The notes under the pieces: model-generated
Told to the model about the DNA's origin: nothing
Database searches by the model: none
The model's input: the letters and a program-made list of their open reading frames with translations, nothing else
Position numbers and translations under genes: made by a program
Shown here: in pieces, positions 10,831 to 20,863 of the stretch
How the letters are laid out: each line of letters begins with the position of its first letter
Numbering within the stretch: the first letter of the stretch is position 1
Source: Plakobranchus ocellatus
Taxonomy: Eukaryota > Mollusca > Gastropoda > Plakobranchidae
Assembly: GCA_019648995.1 (NCBI GenBank)
Contig: BLXT01008617.1
Coordinates: 1,286,170 to 1,307,687 of the forward strand
DNA length: 21,518 nt
Direction: 5' to 3'

Positions 10831-11877
10831 TTGGAACACATATATGTGAAGATCACTGCGCTCTTATCTCTCTAACATATATGAAAGAGGGCAAAAGTAT
10901 TCAAGTACTCAGGCAGTTAACTGATGTTATTCACAAACATCTCTTCTTCCTGGCTTGAACCTATCTTTCTCATTCCCTAACTCTTGCAAGTAGCAGCACC
11001 ATACATGTAAGTTGGAAGTTTTCATGGCATTGTTGTTACCAATCTAAGGTTCTCATGGAGTTTTGTTTACTTATGACAATAGAAACATAAAGTTTATCTT
11101 CTTGTGGCAATGATGATACGACTGGCTTCCCAACAGAAGTTTACCTTTGATAACTTTCTGGTGTCTTTGCAACAAAATCAAACCATAACCAAAGTAAATG
11201 TATTCATTGCATCCTAATTTATATGTTAAAACAAACTGCTTGAGTCATTGCACTGGTAGGAATAAGTTTACAAGGTGTAAGTGAAGTCCAAATGAAAAAA
11301 ACTAAACATGTTTGACAAAACCGCATCATGGGATATTTCTCTGTCTTTTGAACTGGACACTGCCAAAATTGTTTTGTTTTGCTTAAGTTTGAGATTATTT
11401 ATTTTAATTAGGGGTCAAATAAAATTCTCAAAATGTAAATGCCAATAACTCCACACCACCAAGAAGAGCTATGGTTGTCTACCATGATTTTAGTGTTTGT
11501 TGTCTAAAGAGGTAGTGTTACCAAAAAAAGAAAAAATAGATAAAAGTCCTTGCTTTTAGGTTATTCCCTCATACTAAAACTAGTCTTTCCAAAAATATCA
11601 ATTTCTCCTACAGTGTTTATTCTTTTACAATGAAATTATTTACTGAAAAAGAATTGCGAATATTACGAAACCTTCAGTGTTATTTTGGACACATGGGTGA
11701 CTCTAGGGTTAGTGAATTTGCTATTTCATCTGTAGGGACCTTCTGCTACAGGTTTAAAACCTGCTCCCAGTGCCTAGCCTTACCACATCTTAGATAAACA
11801 AATAATAAATACCACACTATCAATTTTTTAATAGAAGAATAGAAGCACAACTTGCATTCTGTATAAGTAAATGAAAT

Positions 11878-11883
11878 TTTATT
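11878..11883 (-). terminator. Candidate PINX1 poly(A) signal AATAAA
   Basis: TTTATT on the + strand reads AATAAA on the PINX1 strand, 277 bases after the stop codon. It would end a 3'UTR of about 300 bases. A second AATAAA lies further on, near 11617, so this is a candidate and not a proven site. Confidence 0.45.
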
Positions 11884-12160
11884 TTTGCACTCTGAAAGAT
11901 GTGAGAAGCTGAAGCATTTGTAAATAATTTCTACTGACACAAGGCTGCAAATGGTTTTGTAGACATGCTTGAAAACAGGCAATGCCTATCTTTTTTCAGC
12001 TATATGCAACTTGAACACATCACACAATCAACAAAAGTTTCTGAATGTCCAAGTACAAATCCACTTGAAGGCAGAATAAAAATCACCTATTTAAATGCCT
12101 GAAGATGAAAAAAAAAACAATCTCGGGAATCATTACAAACAAAAAGTTGATTTCTCCTTG
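11884..12160 (-). other. PINX1: Probable PINX1 3'UTR
   Basis: AT-rich sequence between the PINX1 stop codon and the first good AATAAA on the same strand. No other feature is visible. Confidence 0.45.
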
Positions 12161-13702
12161 TCATCTTTTTGGTGCTGATGTTTTTTGCTCACCAGGAGTC
12201 CTTGTTTGATATTTTGCAATGTCTCTCCACTCATCATTAACATCGTTTGCAACCAGAAATCTTTTCCCTATCTTAACTTTCCTCTTTTGAGGGTTTTCTA
12301 TATCTGCTTTCCTCTGAGTCCTATGTGCCTTCTCAACCACCTTGCGCTCACCATAACCGTGGAGTTCCTCAAAATTTGATCCAGGAAACATGCTTTTTCG
12401 TGATTTTGGTGGTTCAGTGGATAAGTTGTTGGATTGAGATATCTCAGTGTTACAGATACTCTTGTTGGGCAAAGTGCTTGAAGGACTAGTTTCTTCTATA
12501 TTATCACAGCTCCCTACAGCTCTATCGTTGCTGTTATCCAAGTCTTCTTCAGTATCTAAAACTGTTTCATCTTCTCGAAAAGAAGTGTCTTTGATCTTTT
12601 TTGTTTTCTTTTTTTTTATCCTTGTATCATTTTGCTCTATCGGTGTTACAGGATTAGTTGAATCATCTGTCTTAGTCCTGATCTGGTTGGTGTGACCTTG
12701 TAACTCAAAACTTTTCCTTCCTTTCTTCTTACTTTCGTACATCGAATGTTCTGAATCAACATTGATATCTTCCTCTTCCGATTTTGAGGTTATATTATCT
12801 CCCGACTCTAGCTTATAAGATGCTTTTCTTTTTTTGCTACTTATTTCCACTTCTTCGATTTCGTCGTTTCCTTTCTTTCTCTTTTTCTTCTTACTCTTCT
12901 TAGAACGATTAATCATTTCCCCATCAACCACCTCTGAGTCATCTTTGATGCTTTCATTGTGCATTTTCTCTTCTGTTTCATTGTCATCAATTCTCACATT
13001 TTCTTCTCTAGATAATTTATTTTTCTTTGATGACAATTTTGAATTCCCGATAGAATCTTCCCAGTTTTCCTCTTTCTCAGCTTCTTTGACACTTTTCTTT
13101 TTCTTCCTCTTTTTGGGCAAACTTTCTCCTTCAAACTTATCCTGAAGGGCAGATATCCTTTCTTTTACTTCACTATTTTTGTTAGCATCAAGGTCTGTAG
13201 AGATAGAGTCCTCAAGCTGTACTGAATCTTTGTCATTACTATCAACAATCTTTTTCTTTTTATCTTTCTTCTTTTTCTTTGACTTGCGAACAGTTTCATC
13301 ATCTACCTTCTCCTGTGTCTCTCCCTCCCTCTTCCCTAAATTCCAGTCCTGGTACCAGCCACGGGATGGCAACTCAACAGCTTCCTCCTCTGAGTGTTTG
13401 GTACATTCCTTATCCTCACTCTTGTTGTCCTCGTCATCGCTGTAAGAAAAGCCGACTCTTCCATAAACGGGTGGTGCAGGTGAATTCACATTTCCCCTTT
13501 TCTCTGCCTTTCCCCCACCAAAACTGTCCCCCCCTACAGGATTGCTATTCAGTTTCTGGCGTGCTTTCATCTCACTCATTTTCTTGGCAAAGTATTCCTG
13601 TACACTGGTGGAGCTGGTGACCGTCGTCAGCCCGTGACTCTTCTCTGTGGTGGAACCACTCTTGTCTTTATCCTCATCACTGGCTTCGTCACCTGAGTTG
13701 GC
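12161..13702 (-). CDS. PINX1: PINX1 exon 5 (lysine/acidic C-terminal region)
   Basis: The terminal exon encodes residues 156-668, with stop TGA at 12163-12161. The acceptor at 13704-13703 is in phase 0 with exon 4. The open frame continues upstream to 13813, but that part is intron. The conserved SVQEYFAKKM lies near its start. A charged tract of about 300 residues follows, with four or more poly-lysine blocks between acidic, Ser-rich stretches. The last 70 or so residues are less repetitive (SMFPGSNFEELHGYGERK, then GKRFLVANDVNDEWRDIAKY). That tail has no counterpart I can recall in human PINX1, which ends in a lysine run. Confidence 0.93.
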   Translation of the reverse strand, partial: ANSGDEASDEDKDKSGSTTEKSHGLTTVTSSTSVQEYFAKKMSEMKARQKLNSNPVGGDSFGGGKAEKRGNVNSPAPPVYGRVGFSYSDDEDNKSEDKECTKHSEEEAVELPSRGWYQDWNLGKREGETQEKVDDETVRKSKKKKKDKKKKIVDSNDKDSVQLEDSISTDLDANKNSEVKERISALQDKFEGESLPKKRKKKKSVKEAEKEENWEDSIGNSKLSSKKNKLSREENVRIDDNETEEKMHNESIKDDSEVVDGEMINRSKKSKKKKRKKGNDEIEEVEISSKKRKASYKLESGDNITSKSEEEDINVDSEHSMYESKKKGRKSFELQGHTNQIRTKTDDSTNPVTPIEQNDTRIKKKKTKKIKDTSFREDETVLDTEEDLDNSNDRAVGSCDNIEETSPSSTLPNKSICNTEISQSNNLSTEPPKSRKSMFPGSNFEELHGYGERKVVEKAHRTQRKADIENPQKRKVKIGKRFLVANDVNDEWRDIAKYQTRTPGEQKTSAPKR

Positions 13703-16700
13703 CTTCACAAAAACAAGATATTTATTTTTTTTAAATAAGGATGAAGGGGGGGAAAAAAGCATGAACAGATAATTAAAAAAAAAAAACAAAAAAACTTCAG
13801 AGCACAAAATCAAAAATGCAATGAAAAAACAAACAGGACAAAGAAAAATTATACCCCACCAAAAAATATAGCAAAATGGATGTGAACTCCTACTGTATGC
13901 TTGTGACTTCCAAAATTCCTCTCATGCATTCTGCCTTACTCATCAGGTGATTTAAAAAAAAAATAAATTACTGGTAATTTGAAATTTAATTAGTGATAAT
14001 TTTTTAGAGTTTAAAAGTATGTTGTTTTTAAAAAGAGGACTAGAAACCTAAGAATGTGATTCTGTTGAACTAACTCTGTGTATGAATGTGCTGAAATGTG
14101 TAAAAACTCCTAAATTGTTGAGAACAAAATTGAGTTGGGCCATATTACTGTTTCACAAATCTCAGAAATCAATAAATTTTAAGCATGCCGACAAAAGATA
14201 TAACTACCGAAAACTTTAAAAACTTTTGTCATTATCACATTATCTTTTTTTTTCCTGAAGGCCTTATCAAATATGACACCCCAAAGGACTGATCAGCATT
14301 TTCAACAACTAACACTGTGATAAGCTTGCTCATCAAAAGAACAGGCTCAACACCAGTCAGGCAAAAGCAAAGGATTGGAACACTGAGATTTACTTTTTCC
14401 GTTGTTGACTAATCAGAAAATCTAAAACTACACAGTGGTTCTTTTTAATCAGCCATCACAACACAAAAATGATTTTACCAGAGCGGGGAGTATAAACATC
14501 TATAAAATTGGTCGCCACATTTGAACTTTGAATTCCATGAAGGTTAAATTGAAAATGGAACAAATAGAGAAAATACTGATACTTCAAGAGATTACGTTTA
14601 TTGACCTCACTGTATCGAGGCCAAACATCTGTCAGACAAAGAAAGACACATTTTTGCCCTGCCCTGATCAAGGGGGATGAGCTGCAAACTAAACAAAATC
14701 CGAAGTTTTCATTGAAAAAAAACATAACATAATCCACCAGTGAATCTCAGACTAATTCAGCTTTCAGAGAAAGAAATATCTTATTTAGGCTATAGAAACC
14801 CTGAGATCACCAATGAATGGTGGACTGGATACGTATCCATTATCAATCAGTCAATCAATGTGGATGGAAAAATTGATGGGGCTTTGCAAAGAAGAGTAGC
14901 TGAATTCAAGAGGCCCGGAGGCCTTCAAGAATAAGATTCCCAACCCTGTTTACATTTTTTTTTAATAATGTAAATCCACTTGCCTGAGTTTGTTCCCATC
15001 AGACATGGCATTTTAAATGCCTTTGAAAATTTAGAATTACCCAGTGCATCATACATAATTGTTTACATAGTTGGCTAGTGAAAGGAAATGAAAGCTCACC
15101 GCTGACTGGTTGGAAGGGGTTACAGGTGCAGACGCAGATTTTCTTCTTCCAAAAATGCAATCCAGATCTTCAGTTGTCCTCAATGTTTGCACTCGTCCCC
15201 TTGAGAATCTGCCGTAACTGAAAATCAACATTTTTTGGGAGGGAGTTTCTTAGTCTGATTCATTCTGTTAATGTCATACTCCTTATTGGATAACAGTTAT
15301 TCTCCAGACCAGTCCAAGTGTGTCATTGATTGCATTTTGAACACTTAAAACCACTGAACTTTCCTGCATCTTCTGAGCTTTGTATTAATTGCAAAAACGA
15401 AATATTGATATGTTGATTGTGGATTGAGCTAGAGCATCTAAGGTTACTGAAAAAAGTATTAGAAAGAAAAAAAAAAAAAAAAACAAAAAAACTACGAAAA
15501 GCATTAGCTGCTACATTTAACTCAATTGGACTAGTCTGAAGACATGAGGTCATAAGGAGAAAAATAGCACCTGTTGTAAAATACATACATTTCATCCCCT
15601 CTAACCTTTTTAAAAGTTAAAATTCAACAGAAATTGAAATTCTTAAGAAAACCAATATGTTGAATCTGTTTGCCACTGTCTGAGACAAAATGTTTGACAG
15701 CACTTTACTCAAGTGAAACAAAAAACAAATAAAAAATGCCCTAAACTCAATAAAGGGCTAAATCCATAGACAAAATTCCTTGATGCCAAATGGGTTGCAA
15801 GTTTTATTTTCGAAAACGGAGATATAAGCATATATACCTTTCTCTTTAAATGTTTTTTTTTTGTCCTCTCAATTGCGGTTTTTAATATTTGCTATTTCCA
15901 AATATTCACAAGCAATTACAGTTTATATAAGGCATTCCACTATTTCTGAGTGATTATAACAAGCCCTGGATGCTAAAAAAAAATATTGTTTTGAAACCAT
16001 GTGTCAATTTTTTTTAATTGTTGCTTTACAAAAAAAAAAAAGAAGAAAAAAAATCATCACTACAATATTTTATACTTTTGTAAACCTCTAAGTTGTAGGA
16101 GAAAGTTTTTAACTCACTATCGCTTATGTCCATCCTTAACTTCTGTCTTCTTGTCTTTTTCCTCTTGCTTTTCATCTTGGTTTCCAGAGTTTAACATTTT
16201 CAGCAAGTCATTGAAGTCATCCTGATGTGCCACCCACGCGTCTGCACTTTTTGCTGTTGCCCCCAATCCTAATCAACATAAAAATGCCTATTTTTACAAC
16301 AAAGCATTGATAGTTCAATGCAAGACCTGAAAAATAGTTCCCCAAACTTATGCCATTCGATGATATCCTGTTAGGGGAAATCACTTTATGTCAAAATTTC
16401 TTGAAAATAAAGCTACAGAATTTAATAAAAAAGAACAAAAAAAAACAAAAAAAAAAAGAAAAAAAATCAGCATGAGAAACACAATCATTTTTGATTTTAC
16501 TAAAATTTTTATAGCAAGAAAACTACATTAATCCTTCAATAAATTTTATCACATCTGAAAGAGAAGAAAAAATTGATTATTGGTATGATGCCCCAAAAAA
16601 CTCCAAACACAAATGAGTGAAGTTGACAAGCAACCTTTTTCCTCTTATTGCATCACAAGAAATAACATTTTTAACTGAAGGCCCCTCTATAAGGTAATAA

Positions 16701-19295
16701 ACATTAGTCCAATATTATAAACAAAATGAGAAATTGAATTAGCATCAACTCTGCTGATTTTTGTTGTCTTGCTTGAAAAAAACCAAACAAATGGAGAATG
16801 ATAATAACTTTTGTATAAAGATATATCAATGGAAATTCTCTTGGTTATCATATTGTCAATGATTCTGATTCTGATATTTCAGACAAAGGTCAATTTTAAT
16901 GTCACTGTGTTTGTGTTGGTGTCATGAGGTCAAAATGAGATAATAAAAATTTTTTAAAAACTAAATTCAGTAGAACACTTGAACTGAATACTTAAGGATT
17001 GTAAAAATGATCTCGGTTTAGGCAGGGCAATTTAAAAAAGAAAAAAAAAAAAAAAACAATTTGGGGACTTAATTATTTTGATTTTGTTGTCCAACTGTCA
17101 CTTGGTTACTTGGTAGGTCCAATGCCCCTCAAAAAAACGTTTTCCTTGCTTATTACTAGAACTAATGCCATTATCCTAAAGAACGGACAATGTCAAGATG
17201 GTACATTCGTAAACTTTGCAATATTATCACTAACCCTCCACCCCACCCCTCACCAACTATATAGGAAATTCTTACTGAATCATCTTCTGCTTGAGCTTGA
17301 GTTATAATGAAGGGCATATGGTGATACAGATAGAGCATACAAACCAAAGCTATGAGGGAACACCTTCCATACCTTCCATTCCCTTAGACTTGCCTCTTTG
17401 TAAGGAAATTTAAAAACAAACAAAAAGAAAATAGTAATTATTATATGTCATAGTTTTATCGCAGTGAAACACAATCCCTAAAATATTACATTTGAAAGTA
17501 TCACCAGACACACACAATAGCTAAAGTGTCGAATTAACCTCTTTGATCCCACTTGTAACTGGCTTTAATGTGCTCTGTTATGCCATTCTCGTTTGCCCCA
17601 AGACCTTTGCCCTTCTCCCAGCCCATTTTTTCCATCAGTCGTTGCCCAAATTTGCTGTCATCTGCAAAGCAAAAATAAAAAAAAAAAATAATAAATAACC
17701 AATTGACGCCAGTAATACATTTTACTTTTACAGCAGAAGCTAACAAAAAACATTTATGTATCATCATTATTAGGGCAGCTTACATAATAAATTGATGGAG
17801 ACACGTGGATCCAATATCATTGAACTTATTTACAGCAGCTGTATAAGAAAAAAACTTTAGAAGAGCCGATTTGAATGACCATGGATTATTTAAAGAGACA
17901 GGGACCTAAGATTTGCAATATTGATTTCAACACAATTGCAAAGGAAAGTCTTCCTGTAAATTGAGGGAAATTACGAAAAAAAGCATGAACATCAGAATGA
18001 AAAAGCAATTCACAAGGAAAAAACAAACAAAATTACAGCAGAGGAGACCATTAAATTGTTGAGATAGTAGAGGGAGAGACATTTTTAAAAGGACAGAACC
18101 ATCCATGTATTTATAAGCAGCAAGTAAGAAGAGAGGAAAAAAAAAATCATATTATAAATGTGTTGAGCACATATGGGCCAACTTATGCCAAACTACTGGT
18201 ATTGTTTTATGGAAGCACGAAAAAGCCAATGCTATGCTTTTCAGTCACAGGACAAAAGAAAAAAATTCAGTAAAGTTAAATGTAATTCTATCAATGTACG
18301 ATAATATGAAAGCCTATGTGAAATTTCACTAATTGGCCAATTCGGTGCTTGTTAAAGATGAGAAAAGGCAAAAAAGCAGAATCCCATATATTAAAAACTT
18401 TACAATACCATTTTAATTTATATTTTAATTTTGAGTGCCTTACTTCTATTTTCACAAAACATTTAGATCTAGTTCTGCCATCAAAATTGAAGCCTATCTA
18501 GTATCTTTCTTTTATCTTATATATCTATTAGATTGATTGCATGTAATACTCTTTTCTTCAGTTGCTTTAGGTGAGGGGGATGTTGCAAGTTATGTTTACA
18601 CAGCATTGTAAATCTCCTGTGTACAAGCTGGGGCTAAGCTACATTTTGCTTGAATATCTTGGAGATTGCGCTTGTTGTGTTTCAAGATTTATGCCCTTAC
18701 AAAACAATGATTCATGCCAATAGCAATAAATCTAATTTGTGAAAAACACTTGATCAATGCATTAACTATCTGCCAAATATTGTACATTAATAAAGATGAT
18801 TTAAATATAAGAGAACAAGATCTAGATCTAGATTGTAACATTGTCCTATGCCTAAAATGTATGATAACAAAGAAAAAGACATGACTTGCACATTATCAAA
18901 TTTGTCACTAAAATAAAAATCAATCAAGGTCAGCAAGGTGCCAGAGAGAGAATTTCAATTGCTAAATTCAAAGGAAGACCGAAGAGATCCAAAGAACATG
19001 AAAAGGTAACTAAGACAACACATCTTTTCAACTTGGCTTCGGACAAGCATTGAGAAAGGTGGAATACACCCATGATGTGCTGCATCCATCAACTGATAGA
19101 CATCGCCCAGGTACACAGGCAAATGGATAATCTGGGAACAGGCCCGACGGTAATGAAGCTAGATCTAGATCTAGAAGTTGTTGGACCTGTCCCCTGATTG
19201 TCCCTGTATTGCCGCAGCTTACCTCTACTCCAATGTGTATTTTGAGGATCCAGCCCATACTTTAATTTCTTTTTTCCTTCGGCTAAAAGAGACAT
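12161..19295 (-). CDS. PINX1: PINX1: PIN2/TERF1-interacting telomerase inhibitor 1
   Basis: Complete five-exon gene: 19295-19223, 17661-17539, 16268-16118, 15217-15100 and 13702-12161. The 2007 coding bases give 668 residues. The N-terminus (MSLLAEGKKKLKYGLDPQNT) matches the PINX1 family start. The G-patch spans about 25-70 (DDSKFGQRLMEKMGWEKGKG, then GLGANENG). WVAHQDDFNDLL follows, then DLDCIFGRR at 133-141 and SVQEYFAKKM near 188-197; all occur in this order in animal PINX1. The rest of exon 5 alternates lysine blocks (about 293-308, 348-361, 419-434, 515-527) with acidic Ser/Glu/Asp stretches, as nucleolar targeting regions often do. In vertebrates PINX1 is a nucleolar protein that binds TERF1 and TERT and restrains telomerase. 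The yeast relative Pxr1 uses its G-patch to stimulate the Prp43 helicase in rRNA processing. Human PINX1 has 328 residues, so this protein is about twice as long. The start is the conserved methionine; all GT-AG sites and phases agree. Confidence 0.95.
13703..15099 (-). other. PINX1: PINX1 intron 4
   Basis: A 1397-bp GT-AG intron ending TTTTTGTGAAG. An open frame of 64 codons on the + strand at 14740-14934 shows no recognisable protein. Nothing else is supported. Confidence 0.8.
15100..15217 (-). CDS. PINX1: PINX1 exon 4
   Basis: It encodes residues 116-155 and ends in phase 0. The acceptor TTTTCAG precedes 15217 and the donor GTGAGC starts at 15099. GRFSRGRV and EDLDCIFGRRKS align with the human segment around its DLDCIFGKR motif, which makes this short exon secure. 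Confidence 0.93.
15218..16117 (-). other. PINX1: PINX1 intron 3
   Basis: A 900-bp AT-rich GT-AG intron. It contains an A-run near 15466-15483 and an A/T run pair near 16008-16052. No other feature is visible. Confidence 0.85.
16118..16268 (-). CDS. PINX1: PINX1 exon 3
   Basis: It closes codon 66, encodes residues 67-115 and supplies two bases of codon 116. The acceptor TTGATTAG precedes 16268 and the donor GTGAGT starts at 16117. LGLGAT finishes the G-patch, and WVAHQDDFNDLLKMLN matches the conserved PINX1 segment that follows it. A charged Lys/Glu linker ends the exon. Confidence 0.95.
16269..17538 (-). other. PINX1: PINX1 intron 2
   Basis: A 1270-bp AT-rich intron with an interrupted A-rich run at about 16437-16467 and another at 17039-17056 on the + strand. 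There is a short C-rich patch near 17236-17255. Nothing gene-like is seen. Confidence 0.85.
17539..17661 (-). CDS. PINX1: PINX1 exon 2 (G-patch)
   Basis: It encodes residues 25-65 and the first base of codon 66. The acceptor GCTTTGCAG is followed by the codons for DSKFGQ, and the donor GTTAAT starts at 17538. It carries the glycine-rich G-patch core GMGW-like element (KMGWEKGKGLG), with the key glycines and the tryptophan present. G-patches activate DEAH helicases such as Prp43/DHX15. Confidence 0.95.
17662..19222 (-). other. PINX1: PINX1 intron 1
   Basis: A 1561-bp GT-AG intron. It holds TAGATCTA blocks at 18464, 18819 and 19159, and A-rich runs on the + strand. I see no further gene in it. 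Confidence 0.85.
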
Positions 19296-19432
19296 GTTGT
19301 CAAATCAACATTTAAAATTCAAATAAGATCTCTTGATATAGGTCTAGCAATAGATCCAACGTATCCTCTCCAAATTTTTTTTCCAGTTCTTGATCGACGA
19401 AGTATCTAGATCTAGATCTATATCTAGATCTA
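18464..19432. repeat. TAGATCTA/TCTAGA hexamer blocks near PINX1 exon 1
   Basis: Short blocks of the self-complementary 6-bp repeat TCTAGA lie at 18464-18472, 18819-18834, 19159-19175 and 19404-19432. The last and longest is about 110 bp upstream of the PINX1 start codon. The others are in intron 1. They share the phase of the blocks near 8716 and are probably a genome-wide simple repeat. Confidence 0.75.
19223..19295 (-). CDS. PINX1: PINX1 exon 1
   Basis: It encodes residues 1-24 plus the first base of codon 25. The ATG is at 19295-19293 and the donor GTAAGC begins at 19222. DPQNTHWSR matches the family pattern just before the G-patch. Frames reading past the donor are intron. Confidence 0.92.
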
Positions 19433-19508
19433 TGTTACTACTTGTTGTCTGCTGTGAAGTGACCAACGTGCTCGACTGTTGGTGCACTGAAAAGGGTTAG
19501 TTTAGGTT

Positions 19509-19532
19509 CAACAGGAAGTAAACAAACCCAAT
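19509..19532. promoter_or_regulatory. Candidate PINX1 promoter cluster: ETS, forkhead and CCAAT motifs
   Basis: About 215-240 bp upstream of the PINX1 ATG, ACAGGAAGT (ETS-type), GTAAACAAA (forkhead-type) and CCAAT follow each other within 24 bases. Such short motifs arise by chance in AT-rich DNA, and no TATA box or start site could be fixed. The call rests on position and density only. Confidence 0.3.
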
Positions 19533-20863
19533 GCGGTACTCTCTATTTTGTAAAAAGGCAAAAGAGTCCTTGGATAGAATGTAATGTAAAATAGTGATGT
19601 GGAGGGTCGAGAAGCGGCTCGAAGTTTGAACCCATGATGGAGGTGGATAATTGATTTTTTTTTTTTTTTTAATACTGCACTTCATGATGTATGAAAGAGA
19701 CTCTGGTAAAATTATCCATAACAGAATCGGGAGCAGGAAAATGTGACTCCATGAAAACTGTTTTCTATAACAAATTTTGTTCAATTTTATTTTACTTCTT
19801 CTGTGGGTGCGTCGTCAAAAAAAACAAAAACAAAAAAATTGGCCATCATATTGTTCCTCTATTCAAGTCTGTTCTCAGTTAACCCTATAAAGTTGTTGTT
19901 ACAACCATCACCATTGATCATGAATTAAAACTTTCAATAAAAGTTATGCTCTGACTTCCTCTACTGCGTTTGCCTTCAATCTTTCCCGCGATTACTAGAT
20001 TTTCTAAACCTTTGAGTCGGCAATTGTGTCCCAAAAATTGTCGTTGCCTTTGTCTTATGGTTTTAATTTATGATTACTCAATTTAAGCTTCCTTCAATAA
20101 CGATTCATTGCACATTTTTCCGTCCATAATATTCTCATCATTTTTTTTATAAACCACACCCCTGCTGCTTCCAGTTATCTACTTATTTATTGCCTAACAC
20201 GCACTACTATATAGTACTGAGCATACATATGTTTTCATTACCCTTGTGTTTCACTTTTTGGAATGTTACTGCGGCCATGGCTTAAAAAAATTATTTCCCT
20301 TGTACATTTACCATCTGGTGTTATCGGGTAGCCATGATGTTTGAATTTTGTAACTTGTTTGATATTTCACATATGCTTACGAAATTGCATTTGGGTTTTA
20401 AAGATTTCTTTGAGATAGCCATAATTCCGTATTTTTCCCATTAAAAAAACAAGCCAATTCATTCGCTATCTAAAACAACAGTATCTAAAAGTTTTTTTTA
20501 AGTTGTTCACCAGATTTTGCTACTATAACTGTATCATTTTAATTGATAATAATTTTTAATAATTAAAATTATCCACATATTTTATGAATTTTATTTTCTT
20601 TACATCCATATGTAAATGTTTAGAATAAAAGAAAAAAAGATATGCATGTGCTTAGATGTACACATAACTACAGGAGTGATAAACTTATCCTTACAGATGA
20701 TAAATCCATTTCTTAAATTTATTTTTTTTTATATAGATCTTAGCCATCTTTTACAACTCGTTCTTTAAATAATGCACGTTAGTACTTGAGAGTAGACAAA
20801 GTAGGCATAGGACGCGCGTACCCTACTAAAACGTTTCACGCTTTATATGATTGCTCTTTCTTA
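19533..20863. other. Upstream region of PINX1 without a recognised gene
   Basis: AT-rich sequence with a T run of about 18 near 19655-19672, an A-rich run near 19818-19838 and several AT palindromes around 20540-20575. No coding frame with a credible product or splice sites is seen. A further gene could begin here but the sequence does not show it. Confidence 0.4.

Larger units (their letters stand above)
4526..11009. repeat. Cluster of 13 TACATGTA palindromes
   Basis: Exact TACATGTA occurs at 4526, 4978, 6171, 6488, 6501, 7399, 7436, 8181, 8849, 8901, 9688, 9833 and 11002. Two adjacent TACATGTG words lie at 9776 and 9784. I found none from 11010 to the window end. In DNA of about 70% AT, well under one copy would be expected by chance in 6.5 kb. 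The word is its own reverse complement. I recall it as frequent in mollusc genomes, but its role here is unknown. It may be the decayed core of a dispersed repeat or a binding site. Confidence 0.8.
3254..11877 (+). other. Long T-rich 3' flank, possible extended 3'UTR
   Basis: About 8.6 kb with no convincing coding sequence; the open frames are short and of AT-rich composition. Poly(A) signals AATAAA occur on the + strand at 4056, 4170, 5044, 5514, 8792 and 9938, among other places. The end of the + strand transcript therefore cannot be fixed by sight. Long T runs dominate over A runs on the + strand to about 10.6 kb, with exceptions such as A19 at 3632-3650 and A11 near 5571. This could mean an unusually long 3'UTR or read-through, or simply a mutational bias. 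Individual repeats inside are listed separately. Confidence 0.4.

Noticed and set aside
12447..13620. Several Ser/Leu/Phe-rich frames on the + strand
   Set aside because: They are antisense shadows of the lysine-rich PINX1 exon 5: AAG/AAA codons read backward give Phe and Leu.
13703..13813. Upstream methionine at 13813 for the long PINX1 frame
   Set aside because: This part is intron; the phase-0 acceptor at 13704-13703 joins exon 4, and the residues read from poly-A-rich sequence are not family-like.
14740..14934. 64-codon frame on the + strand
   Set aside because: It lies inside PINX1 intron 4 and has no recognisable product.
17662..17767. Methionine and hydrophobic lead before the G-patch exon
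   Set aside because: The intron acceptor GCTTTGCAG lies exactly at the start of the conserved G-patch sequence, and exon 1 supplies the true start.
19612..19650. B-box-like GGGTTCAAACTTCGAG on the - strand
   Set aside because: The last B-box positions do not match and no A box was seen at the right distance.
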